Shown here in pieces: positions 56,802 to 64,000 of a DNA stretch of 64,000 nt (position 1 is its first letter; each line of letters opens with the position of its first letter). A model generated the notes under the pieces. It had not been told where the DNA came from, did no database searches, and saw only the letters and a program-made list of their open reading frames with translations. Origin of the DNA: Burkholderia contaminans (GTDB lineage: Bacteria; Pseudomonadota; Gammaproteobacteria; Burkholderiales; Burkholderiaceae). The DNA is taken from positions 1 to 64,000 of the forward strand of contig NZ_CP090642.1 of NCBI RefSeq assembly GCF_029633825.1, read 5' to 3'. The position numbers and the translations under genes were made by a program.

Positions 56802-57404
56802 TTAAATGCTGCCACCTGCGCAGGGCTCGATCAGTAGTTTCTCAACGAATGTCCTGCGTTCCGCTTTTTGCGTCGGGGTGCCTTGATCCGACAGCAGCGA
56901 TTCCGACAGTTCGTAACTGTAGAGCACAAAGGCGCGCGACCGTGCCTCGGCAATTCCGTAGCCGAGCGCGCTGAAGCACTGCGCGATATACGACAGCCGC
57001 TTTGCGTCGACCTCGTCGACGATGGTGCGAGCCATCTCATCACGGCGCGCCCATGCGCGAATCGCGAGTTCGGTGGCGGCTGCCTCCTGTGCAGCTACGC
57101 CATGGAACGGCAGGCTAAGCAGATCTCGAATCAATTCTCGCGCAGGCAGGCCACGGCTTTCGAACCGAAAAATGATCTGCTCAGTTGCTTCATCGCGCCA
57201 AGCTGTCAGCATCCGCCGCAGTAGGTCTTCGCGGTCCTTAAAGTGCCAGTAAAAGCTCCCTTTGGTGACCCCCATTTCCTTCGCGAGAGCCTCCACGCGC
57301 ACGGCGTCGATGCTCTTGGTCACTAGCAGCTTGCGGGCGCCGGCTATCCAGACTTCGGGGCCGAATTGGCCTCGGTTGCCTTGCGATGCTTGAATCTCTG
57401 CCAT
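56802..57404 (-). CDS. TetR-family regulator of the second catabolic cluster
   Basis: The 200-residue protein has a TetR helix-turn-helix (LAKEMGVTKGSFYWHFKDREDL, in part) and a C-terminal ligand domain (ATELAIRAWARRDEMARTIV). The start at 57404 yields the normal N-terminus; an in-frame ATG at 57446 would overlap a symmetric element. It is divergent from the catabolic operon, with a 182-bp region that holds two ATACG-type dyads, so it is the probable repressor. Confidence 0.88.
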   Translation of the reverse strand: MAEIQASQGNRGQFGPEVWIAGARKLLVTKSIDAVRVEALAKEMGVTKGSFYWHFKDREDLLRRMLTAWRDEATEQIIFRFESRGLPARELIRDLLSLPFHGVAAQEAAATELAIRAWARRDEMARTIVDEVDAKRLSYIAQCFSALGYGIAEARSRAFVLYSYELSESLLSDQGTPTQKAERRTFVEKLLIEPCAGGSI

Positions 57405-57444
57405 CACGACTCCAACGAAAGTTGGTATTGTACGCCTCCAAAAC

Positions 57445-57574
57445 ATACGGGTGCGTATCTATGATTTGCAGGGCCCACCGGAGCATGAAATCGCGAATTT
57501 GCGCGTTTACCCCCATCAAATGATGATTGACGTATCGACCTTTCGTTCTTAGCATACCCATACGTATGCGTATG
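57445..57574. promoter_or_regulatory. Two related dyads in the tetR/hydrolase divergent region
   Basis: ATACG-GGTG-CGTAT (57445-57458) and the near-perfect 22-bp palindrome beginning CATACCCATACG and ending CGTATGCGTATG (57553-57574, all but one pair matching) share the CATACG word. One is near the tetR start, the other 13 bp before the hydrolase start codon. They are probable TetR operators for both directions. Confidence 0.68.
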
Positions 57575-57586
57575 GAGATTTGGAGT

Positions 57587-58408
57587 ATGTCAAACTTTGA
57601 TGGCGTTGGGCAGACCTTGCTGGCTGCAGAGCACAAGACGAACTACTTCGATGTCGGTAAAGGCAAGCCGCTCTTCCTGCTGCACGGGTCGGGGCCCGGC
57701 GTCTCTGGCTGGACCAACTGGGGCGGCGTGATGTCCGACCTTGCCGAGCAGTTTCGGGTGATCGTGCCGGATATCGCGGGCTTCGGTTTCACCGAGTTCA
57801 AGGAAGACAACAAGTACGACATCAAGCTTTGGGTCCGCCATCTGCTGGGCATCATGGATGCGCTCGGTATCGAGAAGGCTTCGCTTGTTGGCAACTCGTT
57901 TGGCGGTGCGCTATCTCTTGGGTTGGCCACGTTTGATCCGTCGCGCGTGGAGCGGCTCGTGTTGCTGGGGACACCGGCTGGCGAGTTCGAGCAGACGCTT
58001 GGTCTACGTTCTGCATGGGAGTACGAGCCGTCGTTGGAGAACATGGAGCGCGCCATGCGCCTCTTTCCATACGACCAGGCAATCATCACGCCGGAGATGG
58101 TGGAGTCCCGTTATAAGGCGAGCGCACGCCCGGGCGCGCAGGATGCGCTGCGTAGGCTGTTGCCCAAGCCCAATGCTGAAGGACCGACCATCGTCAAAGG
58201 GTTCCCAGAACATGTGGTGGCCAAGATCGAAGCGCCCACGCTAGTGCTGCACGGGCGTGAGGACCGCGTTGTGCCGCCGTCATGCGGACAACTGCTGGCG
58301 CGTGCAATTCCCAACGCCGACCTGCATTTGTTCGGCCACTGTGGCCATTGGGTGCAGACCGAGCGCCGCGCCGATTTCCTGCATCTGGTCCGTCATTTCT
58401 GTGCGTGA
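57587..58408 (+). CDS. Meta-cleavage product hydrolase (MhpC/BphD-like)
   Basis: The 273-residue alpha/beta hydrolase splits the C-C bond of a ring-cleavage product (2-hydroxy-6-oxo-dienoate). It shows [17 protein letters not shown], the nucleophile elbow GNSFGGALS, the Asp in HGREDRVVPP and the His in FGHCGHWVQTE. GGAG lies upstream of the start at 57587. It is the first gene of the second catabolic operon and differs from mhpC, so it may use a different side chain. Confidence 0.9.
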   Translation: MSNFDGVGQTLLAAEHKTNYFDVGKGKPLFLLHGSGPGVSGWTNWGGVMSDLAEQFRVIVPDIAGFGFTEFKEDNKYDIKLWVRHLLGIMDALGIEKASLVGNSFGGALSLGLATFDPSRVERLVLLGTPAGEFEQTLGLRSAWEYEPSLENMERAMRLFPYDQAIITPEMVESRYKASARPGAQDALRRLLPKPNAEGPTIVKGFPEHVVAKIEAPTLVLHGREDRVVPPSCGQLLARAIPNADLHLFGHCGHWVQTERRADFLHLVRHFCA

Positions 58409-58412
58409 CGCC

Positions 58413-58709
58413 ATGAGCCGAAACGTTCTCGAACGCGTGCTGCACCAGCTCACCGTGGATCGCACTGCAAAGCAGCGCTTCCGCGAGGACGCCGGTGCCT
58501 ACCTGGCGCGCTTTGCGCTCACGGACGCCGAGCGCGGCATGCTGACCCACTTCGATGTGCTCGGTCTGCAGCAAGCCGGCGTCAACCCGATGTTGACCAT
58601 GGGCTTCTGGCAGGAGCTTTCGCCCGAGCGTGACATACGTGCCTACATGAAAAAGCTGCGCCCGGTTGGCGCGTCCGAGGCGGTGCATAGCGCCGCACTC
58701 AAGCAATAG
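58413..58709 (+). CDS. Extradiol dioxygenase small subunit (LigA-like)
   Basis: The 98-residue product resembles the LigA-type small subunit of protocatechuate 4,5-dioxygenase and 2-aminobiphenyl-2,3-diol dioxygenase (CarBa): RFREDAGAYLARFALTDAE and MLTHFDVLGLQQAGVNPMLT. It begins 4 bp after the hydrolase stop and is followed by the LigB-like large subunit, as in LigAB enzymes. The mhpB enzyme has no such subunit, so this is a different architecture. Confidence 0.82.
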   Translation: MSRNVLERVLHQLTVDRTAKQRFREDAGAYLARFALTDAERGMLTHFDVLGLQQAGVNPMLTMGFWQELSPERDIRAYMKKLRPVGASEAVHSAALKQ

Positions 58710-58723
58710 ACAGCGAGAGAGCA

Positions 58724-59563
58724 ATGGGACAAATCGTCGGCGGCTTCCTGGTGCCGCATGACCCCGTGATGTTCGTCGCGCCGGAAGCACCGGCGCCGGC
58801 CGTGCGCGAGCGCATGTGGAGTGCCTTCAGGCAGTGTGCCGAGCGGTTGGCGGCGCTCGAGCCCACCAGCGTAGTGATCGTGGGCGCAGACCATTACATG
58901 CTGTTCGGCACGACTTGCCTTCCGAGCTATTTGATCGGCACCGGTGATGTCGACGGTCCGCTCGATGCAATGCCAGGCCTCAAGCGCGGCGTGATTCCGA
59001 ACAACGAAGCGCTCGCTACCCACATCGCCGCCGATGGTCTTGCACGCGGGTTCGACTGGGCGGTGGCGCGTGCATTGACGGTGGATCACGCAGTTGGCAT
59101 TCCAAATCAAATGATCGTGCAGCCGTTGCGCGAGGCGGGCATGGCGGTCGGCACGATCCCAGTTTATGTGGCCGCAGGTGTGGACCCGTACATCCGCATC
59201 GGGCGGGCTGTTGAGGTCGGTCGCCAGATTCGCGAAGCAGTCGAATCTTTCCCTGCGGACGAGCGTGTAGTGGTGATTGGCAGCGGTGGCATCAGCCACT
59301 GGGTTGGCACGGCCGAGATGGGGCGCGTCAACGAAACATTCGATCGCGAGATTATCGACTACGCCGTGCGAGGCGACACAGCCGCGCTCGCAGCGCTGAG
59401 CGACGACTACATCCTCGCGAACGGCGGCAACGGCGGCATGGAAATTCGCAACTGGGCTTGCGCGATGGGTGCCCTGGAGGGGGCTCGCGGTGAGGTCCTG
59501 GCCTATGAGGCGGTGCCTGAATGGGTGACTGGCCTCGGCTTTGTACAACTGCACTGCCAATGA
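58724..59563 (+). CDS. Extradiol dioxygenase large subunit (LigB family, class III)
   Basis: The 279-residue protein is the catalytic part of a class III extradiol dioxygenase. His12 (VPHDPVMF) and His57 (GADHYMLF) are the expected iron ligands, and His122 (LTVDHAVGIP) and His192 (GSGGISHWVG) match the catalytic and substrate-binding positions. GMEIRNWACAMGAL carries the Glu ligand. It works with the LigA-like subunit immediately upstream. The substrate is a dihydroxylated aromatic, which the next genes would generate. Confidence 0.9.
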   Translation: MGQIVGGFLVPHDPVMFVAPEAPAPAVRERMWSAFRQCAERLAALEPTSVVIVGADHYMLFGTTCLPSYLIGTGDVDGPLDAMPGLKRGVIPNNEALATHIAADGLARGFDWAVARALTVDHAVGIPNQMIVQPLREAGMAVGTIPVYVAAGVDPYIRIGRAVEVGRQIREAVESFPADERVVVIGSGGISHWVGTAEMGRVNETFDREIIDYAVRGDTAALAALSDDYILANGGNGGMEIRNWACAMGALEGARGEVLAYEAVPEWVTGLGFVQLHCQ

Positions 59564-59581
59564 GGCAAACGGAAGGTAGAT

Positions 59582-59926
59582 ATGAGCAACAAGGTTTTCC
59601 TGATTAAGCGCGATGCGCTCGAGCCGGGGAAGGTCTGCAAGGTTGAAACGGCAGGCTGCCCGCTGGCGATCTACAACATTGATGGCGTGTTTTACGCCAC
59701 AAGCGACGTTTGCACCCACGCGACCGCATCGCTGTCCGAGGGCGAAATTGTCGATGGTGACCTGATCGCCTGCCCCGTGCACGACGGCCAGTTCCATATC
59801 CCGACCGGTCAGGCCATGACCTTCCCGTGCACGGTCGATCTGCGCACGTACCGCGTTATCGAGGAAGGCGACGAGATTTACGCCGACCTTGACGAAGAAT
59901 CCGAAGTCGCCTCGTCGGCCATCTGA
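59582..59926 (+). CDS. Rieske ferredoxin of aromatic-ring dioxygenase
   Basis: The 114-residue electron carrier holds a Rieske 2Fe-2S site: Cys44-x-His46 (DVCTHATAS) and Cys64-x2-His67 (ACPVHDGQF). It delivers electrons from an NADH reductase to the dioxygenase alpha subunit encoded next. No reductase gene is in the window. Confidence 0.93.
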   Translation: MSNKVFLIKRDALEPGKVCKVETAGCPLAIYNIDGVFYATSDVCTHATASLSEGEIVDGDLIACPVHDGQFHIPTGQAMTFPCTVDLRTYRVIEEGDEIYADLDEESEVASSAI

Positions 59927-59937
59927 GAGATCCGACC

Positions 59938-61350
59938 ATGTCACTGAACTGCATTGGCAATTGCGATCGATTGCACAAGGATCCTGTCAGCGAGCCGCTG
60001 CACGATCTCGATAAGCTGCTCGACCTGGATGTCGGCCGCCTGTCGCGCCGGGTCTATTGGGATCACCGCATCTACGAACAAGAATTGGAAAAGATCTTCG
60101 CGCGCAGCTGGCTGTTTCTTGCGCACGAGTCGCAGATTCCGAATGCCGGCGACTACCTATCCACCTACATGGCGGAGGACAACGTCCTGGTTGTGCGGCA
60201 GAAAGATGGATCGATCAAGGCTTTTCTAAATACGTGCCCCCACCGCGGCAATCGCTTGAATTTTACCGACGCGGGTAATGCACGCAGCTTCGTCTGTAAC
60301 TATCACGGCTGGAGCTTCGGCATTGATGGCGCGCTGCGAGGAATGGCCGGCCAGGAATTGTTCGATCAAAGCGGCATGAACAAGGCCGAGCACGGCCTGC
60401 ATCCAGTCGCGCAGGTGGCCAGCTACAAGGGGCTGGTTTTCGGAAACATGGATCCCGATGCCCCCTCGCTGGAGGAGTACCTGGGGGACTTTCGCTACTA
60501 CCTCGACGTCATGCTCGACATGGACGGGGAGGGCACGGAATTCGTCGGCGGTTGCGTGAAGTCGGTCATCAATTGCAACTGGAAGGTGCCGGTCGAAAAC
60601 TTCATCGGCGATATCTATCACGCGCTGTGGACGCATGACTCGGCCGCGCGCGCGATGCTGGGCGGACCGGTTGCCGAGGTCTACAAGGACCCGGACTCCT
60701 ACCACGTCAACTTCAACGGCCACGGCTGGGAGTTCAACCTTGATGTGGTCGGCAATGCCGCGACGCTGGGCGACAAGGAAATCCGCAAGTATCTGTATAG
60801 CATCCAGCCGAAGGTGGCCGAACGCCTGGGTGAGTTCCGCTCCAAGATGATCGGTTCGATCTCCTCGGTCAGCGTGTTCCCGAACCTGTCGTTCCTGCCG
60901 GGGCAAAACACGTTTCGCGTCTGGCACCCGCGCGGACCCGGCAAGATCGAATTGCACACCTGGACCATTGTCAACAAGAGCGCGCCGCAGGACATCAAAG
61001 ACCGCTGGCTAAAGGGAACGATGATTACGTTCTCACCGACCGGCGTGTTCGAGATGGATGACGGCGAGAACTTCGAATTCTCAACGCGTACCAACGCCGG
61101 TTTCGTGACGCGCCAGCAGGACCTGTACATGGGTCTGGGCCGCGGCAGCCGTCGGGAAGACACCGACCTGCCAGGCAATGTGTATTGCAATCAGGTCAAT
61201 GAGGCTAACCACCGCGCCTTCTACCAGCGCTGGCTAGATCTGATGCAGGCACGGCACTGGAGCGACGTGCCCCAGCGTGATCAAGCCAAACTGCCCGAGA
61301 CTGCTTTTGACTATTCCAATACCAGCACCGGCGTCCAGGAGGTTGCATGA
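59938..61350 (+). CDS. Aromatic-ring-hydroxylating dioxygenase alpha subunit
   Basis: The 470-residue alpha subunit binds the aromatic substrate and O2. It has a Rieske domain with Cys100-x-His102 and Cys120-x2-His123 (NTCPHRGNRL, CNYHGWSFG), then the catalytic domain with the mononuclear iron motif: Asp225 (bridging), His228 and His233 (NFIGDIYHALWTHD). This is the biphenyl/naphthalene/phenylpropionate-type oxygenase family. It is near full length and ends in a 4-bp overlap with the beta subunit. The substrate is not determinable by eye; the overall cluster suggests a phenylpropionate-, biphenyl- or carbazole-like ring. Confidence 0.93.
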   Translation: MSLNCIGNCDRLHKDPVSEPLHDLDKLLDLDVGRLSRRVYWDHRIYEQELEKIFARSWLFLAHESQIPNAGDYLSTYMAEDNVLVVRQKDGSIKAFLNTCPHRGNRLNFTDAGNARSFVCNYHGWSFGIDGALRGMAGQELFDQSGMNKAEHGLHPVAQVASYKGLVFGNMDPDAPSLEEYLGDFRYYLDVMLDMDGEGTEFVGGCVKSVINCNWKVPVENFIGDIYHALWTHDSAARAMLGGPVAEVYKDPDSYHVNFNGHGWEFNLDVVGNAATLGDKEIRKYLYSIQPKVAERLGEFRSKMIGSISSVSVFPNLSFLPGQNTFRVWHPRGPGKIELHTWTIVNKSAPQDIKDRWLKGTMITFSPTGVFEMDDGENFEFSTRTNAGFVTRQQDLYMGLGRGSRREDTDLPGNVYCNQVNEANHRAFYQRWLDLMQARHWSDVPQRDQAKLPETAFDYSNTSTGVQEVA

Positions 61351-61910
61351 CCGCGTTGCTTGAACCGATTGTAGGTGACGTGACTACGGAGGACACCGGT
61401 CGTCCCGTGGACCGCGAGACCGCACACCGCGTCGAACAATTCCTGTTCCGTGAGGCACGTGTGCTTGACAACGAACGCTGGGATGACTGGCTTGCCATGG
61501 TGGCGGAAGACGTCCATTACTGGATGCCGGCCATCGAGAACCGCCGCCGTGCCGACAAGCTCGGTGCCTACGCGCACGGGCGGGGCGCCTATTTCGATGA
61601 CAACCACTTCGACCTCAGCCGTCGCGTCGCGCGCTTCAAGCAACCGTCCGCTTGGGCGGAAGATCCTCCGACCCGGCACGTGCATGTCATCAGCAACGTG
61701 GAGGTGCTGACAGGGCCGAACGCAGGCGAATTCACCGTGCACTCCGTGTTCGTGAACTACCGCAGCCGCGGCGAGGCGGACAACGACATGCTGCTGGGCC
61801 GCCGTGAAGATCTGCTGCGCGCGCATGGCGACGACTTTCGCATTGCGCGGCGCAAGATTGTCATCACGCAGTCGCTGCTGATGTCCAAGAACCTCAATAC
61901 CTTCCTTTGA
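61347..61910 (+). CDS. Aromatic-ring-hydroxylating dioxygenase beta subunit
   Basis: The 187-residue beta subunit has the NTF2-like fold of the family (RVEQFLFREARVLDNERWDD; RIARRKIVITQSLLMSKNLN, ending in the conserved aromatic-acid-like tail). It overlaps the alpha gene by 4 bp (ATGA), so they are coupled. It is structural in the alpha3beta3 enzyme. Confidence 0.93.
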   Translation: MTALLEPIVGDVTTEDTGRPVDRETAHRVEQFLFREARVLDNERWDDWLAMVAEDVHYWMPAIENRRRADKLGAYAHGRGAYFDDNHFDLSRRVARFKQPSAWAEDPPTRHVHVISNVEVLTGPNAGEFTVHSVFVNYRSRGEADNDMLLGRREDLLRAHGDDFRIARRKIVITQSLLMSKNLNTFL

Positions 61911-61912
61911 CC

Positions 61913-62722
61913 ATGGGCTGGCTTGACGACGACGTTGCGCTGGTGACTGGTGCCAGCTCGGGAATTGGTTTGGCGCTGGTGCGCCGTTTCTTGGCTGAGG
62001 GCGCGCGGGGGATCGGCGCGCTGGTACGCAGCGCAAGCGCCGCAGATGCGATGCGTGCGGAATTCGGTGATCGCGTGGCCGTCACGGTCGGCGATGTGCG
62101 TTCCGATGAAGCCAACGCAGAGGCGGTTGCCACCACACTGGCCGCCTTTGGCAAACTCGACACGCTGGTCGCCAACGCGGGGGTGTGGGACTACTTCGCC
62201 TCGCTGCGCAAATTTACCGACGGCAAGCAGCTCGCGCAGACGTATCGGGAAATCTTCGATATCAACGTGCTGGGCTATCTGCTTGCAGCCTATGCGGCGG
62301 CGCCGGCGCTACGCGAAACGCGCGGCAGCATGATCTTCACGCTGTCCAACGCCGCTTTCTATGCGGGCGGCGGTGGACCGACCTACGTGGCCTCCAAGCA
62401 CGCCGGTGTTGGCCTGGTCCGTCAACTGGCCTACGAGTTGGCGCCGGACGTTCGCGTCAATGCTGTGGCCCCAGGTGGCACGGTCACGCCACTCAAGGGC
62501 CCGGAATCGCTCGGCAAGCAGACCTCGAAGCTATCCGAGATTCCTGGTTTTTCCGATGCGGTTGCCAATGCGGTGCCACTGGGCTTTATTGCGCAGCCGG
62601 AGGACCACACCGGCCACTACGTGCTGTTGGCCTCGCGGCGCAACTCCTCGGCGACCACGGCCGCCATCCTGCAAAGCGATGGCGGGTGGGAAGTGCGTGG
62701 CAGACCTGGACGAAAGACCTAG
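61913..62722 (+). CDS. cis-Dihydrodiol dehydrogenase (SDR family)
   Basis: The 269-residue short-chain dehydrogenase contains the NAD-binding TGASSGIG (residues about 12-20), an NAG motif (VANAGVWDY), the catalytic Ser and Tyr-x3-Lys in TLSNAAFYAGGGGPTYVASK, and a BphB-like C-terminus. It should rearomatise the cis-dihydrodiol to a catechol, which the LigAB enzyme then cleaves. The start at 61913 is 2 bp past the beta-subunit stop. Confidence 0.92.
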   Translation: MGWLDDDVALVTGASSGIGLALVRRFLAEGARGIGALVRSASAADAMRAEFGDRVAVTVGDVRSDEANAEAVATTLAAFGKLDTLVANAGVWDYFASLRKFTDGKQLAQTYREIFDINVLGYLLAAYAAAPALRETRGSMIFTLSNAAFYAGGGGPTYVASKHAGVGLVRQLAYELAPDVRVNAVAPGGTVTPLKGPESLGKQTSKLSEIPGFSDAVANAVPLGFIAQPEDHTGHYVLLASRRNSSATTAAILQSDGGWEVRGRPGRKT

Positions 62723-62779
62723 GCGGCTCAGGCGCAGAACAAGACACGAGACAGAGACTCCAACCAGAGACCCCAACAC

Positions 62780-63826
62780 ATGAACGCACCCAACCCAAGC
62801 ACGCCGTCTCCTCAAGCGCGGCTGCGTGAGATATTTCGCGACGCTCGTCTGCCGGTGATGGCCGCGCCGATGTTCCTGGTGTCGAGTCCGGAACTGGTGG
62901 GCGCGAGTATGAGCGCCGGTATTGTCGGTACCTACGCTGCGCCTAACGCACGCAATATCGAGGCGCTCGACGTGGCGCTCGGCAGCATTGCTGAACAAGC
63001 CAAAGCCCAAGGCCGCGCGCGAGGTCCCGGACACACGGTGGTGCCATGGGCGCTGAACATGATCGTACACAGCAGCTACGATCGCTTCGATGCCGAAATG
63101 GCGCTCGTCGAGCGTTATCGGCCTGGCATCGTTACCACTGCGTTGGGTACCCCACGCCGCGTGCTCGATCGGGTGCACGGCTATGGCGGCCTGGTGATGG
63201 CGGACGTTATTTCGCCCGCGCTTGCGCGCAAGGCCGTCGAGGCTGGCGTTGACGGGCTGGTGCTCGTTACCAGCGGTGCAGGCGGCCACACGGGGAAATA
63301 CCATCCGTTCGCCTTCCTTGCTGAAGTGAGGCGCTTTTGGGACGGCCCAATCGGCTTGGCAGGCGCCATATCGAGCGGCGAGCATATCCGCGCGGCTCAA
63401 TTGCTCGGCGCGGATTTCGTTGTGGTTGGCACCCGGCTGATCGCCACCAGCGAAAGCATGGCTGTGCCGGCCTATCGCGATCTGGTGGTGTCCAGCGGCA
63501 TGGAGGATCTGGTGTTGTCCAGCGCTGTTTCCGGCGTGCCCGCCAACTGGCTCAAGCCCACCCTCGATGCCGCCGGCTTCTCCGTCGAACAACTCAAGGC
63601 GGAAAAGACGATCGACTTCTCCGGCGATATCGTGGCCGTCCCCAAAGCCTGGAAGGACGTCTGGTCGGCTGGCCACGGCGTCGGCGCGGTGCAAGCGGTG
63701 ACTTCAGTCGCCGACGTGGTGGCTGAACTGGAAGCCAGCTACGCCGCCTGCGTGCGGGCCGAGGTGCAGGCACTGCTGGAATTGCAAAGCCGTTACGCCG
63801 CACAGCCGACGCTGGCCCCAGCCTGA
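62780..63826 (+). CDS. Nitronate monooxygenase / 2-nitropropane dioxygenase-family flavoenzyme
   Basis: The 348-residue protein is an FMN-dependent TIM-barrel enzyme of the NMO family: PVMAAPMFLVSSPELVGASM at the N-terminus, SGAGGHTGKYHPFAFLAEV and AGAISSGEHIRAAQLLGADF with VVGTRLIATSESM. Its role in an aromatic pathway is not standard; enzymes of this family also act on other carbonyl substrates and on enoyl intermediates. A FabK-like or enoyl-reductase role is an alternative. It is in line with the operon, 57 bp after the dehydrogenase. Confidence 0.85.
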   Translation: MNAPNPSTPSPQARLREIFRDARLPVMAAPMFLVSSPELVGASMSAGIVGTYAAPNARNIEALDVALGSIAEQAKAQGRARGPGHTVVPWALNMIVHSSYDRFDAEMALVERYRPGIVTTALGTPRRVLDRVHGYGGLVMADVISPALARKAVEAGVDGLVLVTSGAGGHTGKYHPFAFLAEVRRFWDGPIGLAGAISSGEHIRAAQLLGADFVVVGTRLIATSESMAVPAYRDLVVSSGMEDLVLSSAVSGVPANWLKPTLDAAGFSVEQLKAEKTIDFSGDIVAVPKAWKDVWSAGHGVGAVQAVTSVADVVAELEASYAACVRAEVQALLELQSRYAAQPTLAPA

Positions 63827-63896
63827 GCCTGTTCGCAAACACTTCATCCTGCGCACCCCTGTGCACGCACGGACCCCATCCAAGAAGAGACACGGT

Positions 63897-64000
63897 ATGA
63901 CGCAATCCTCCATCCAGCAGGCCGCCGAAGCGCTCTACGAGGCGCGCCGCTCACGCACCACCATTGCGCGTATTTCCGAGACGCATGACATCTCGGGCCT
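63897..64000 (+). CDS. 2-keto-4-pentenoate hydratase-like enzyme, cut by window end
   Basis: Only the first ~34 residues are present (MTQSSIQQAAEALYEARRSR then ISETHDISGL). They match the start of MhpD/2-hydroxypentadienoate hydratases (compare the AxxLxxARxxRxTIAxL region of mhpD at 49992). GTATG start at 63897, preceded by purine-rich AAGAAGAGA. It continues beyond the window. Confidence 0.75.
   Translation, partial: MTQSSIQQAAEALYEARRSRTTIARISETHDISG

Noticed and set aside
1..64000. tRNA, rRNA, CRISPR and classical riboswitch genes
   Set aside because: I found no cloverleaf-like segment, rRNA stretch, array or known riboswitch pattern by reading; a covariance-model search would be the decisive test.

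Overview
This GC-rich window looks like the replication-origin region of the third replicon (pC3, formerly chromosome 3) of a Burkholderia cepacia complex bacterium. The main evidence is a Rep_3-type initiator gene beside an iteron array, a divergent parA-parB pair, and five near-identical 16-bp palindromes, GTTGTCACGTGACAAC, matching the motif I recall for the pC3 parS. The many LysR, AraC and TetR regulators, the RND and FUSC efflux systems and the aromatic catabolic operons also fit a Burkholderia secondary replicon.

Layout. 1-7.2 kb: a LysR regulator and a complete RND efflux operon (fusion protein, pump, outer-membrane lipoprotein), all on the minus strand. 7.7-13.2 kb: AraC and LysR regulators, an extra purA paralogue divergent from a GcvA-like LysR regulator, and a small secreted protein. 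13.2-20.7 kb: the replication and partition module, with 17 iteron-like 17-mers (14 forward, 3 reverse), DnaA-box-like sites, an AT-rich segment, rep, parB-parA and a parS cluster. 20.7-29.4 kb: AraC, a metallo-beta-lactamase-fold hydrolase with a divergent TetR, a flavodoxin-like protein, DUF2889, a ProQ/FinO protein, a DMT transporter with a His-rich tail, one isolated iteron copy, and a Mop-NifQ molybdenum pair. 29.5-34.9 kb: a MarR-controlled efflux operon (marR, FUSC, DUF1656, HlyD, outer-membrane factor). 35.2-38.1 kb: an acyl-CoA dehydratase-like gene, DUF1330, and a dihydroxyacetone kinase gene that has lost its 5' end.

38.1-46.2 kb is an accessory island, lower in GC by eye. It has a repeat-bearing left boundary, several uncharacterised genes (a tandem DUF6471-like protein, a BPSL0761-like protein), an H-NS protein, a lipoprotein, and a three-cysteine DUF5131 gene flanked by two TcmP-type partner genes, one of them frameshifted. 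The DUF5131/TcmP group is my best candidate for a poorly described system.

46.2-55.0 kb is a complete meta-cleavage operon for 3-(3-hydroxyphenyl)propionate (mhpR divergent from mhpA-B-D-F-E-T-C). 56.0-64.0 kb is a second catabolic cluster under two TetR regulators: a C-C hydrolase, a LigA/LigB-type extradiol dioxygenase, a Rieske ferredoxin, ring-hydroxylating dioxygenase alpha and beta subunits, a dihydrodiol dehydrogenase, a nitronate-monooxygenase-like enzyme, and the start of a hydratase. Together the two clusters could carry an unhydroxylated aromatic acid or hydrocarbon through dihydroxylation, ring cleavage and hydrolysis to pyruvate and acetyl-CoA. The reductase for the Rieske system is not in the window.
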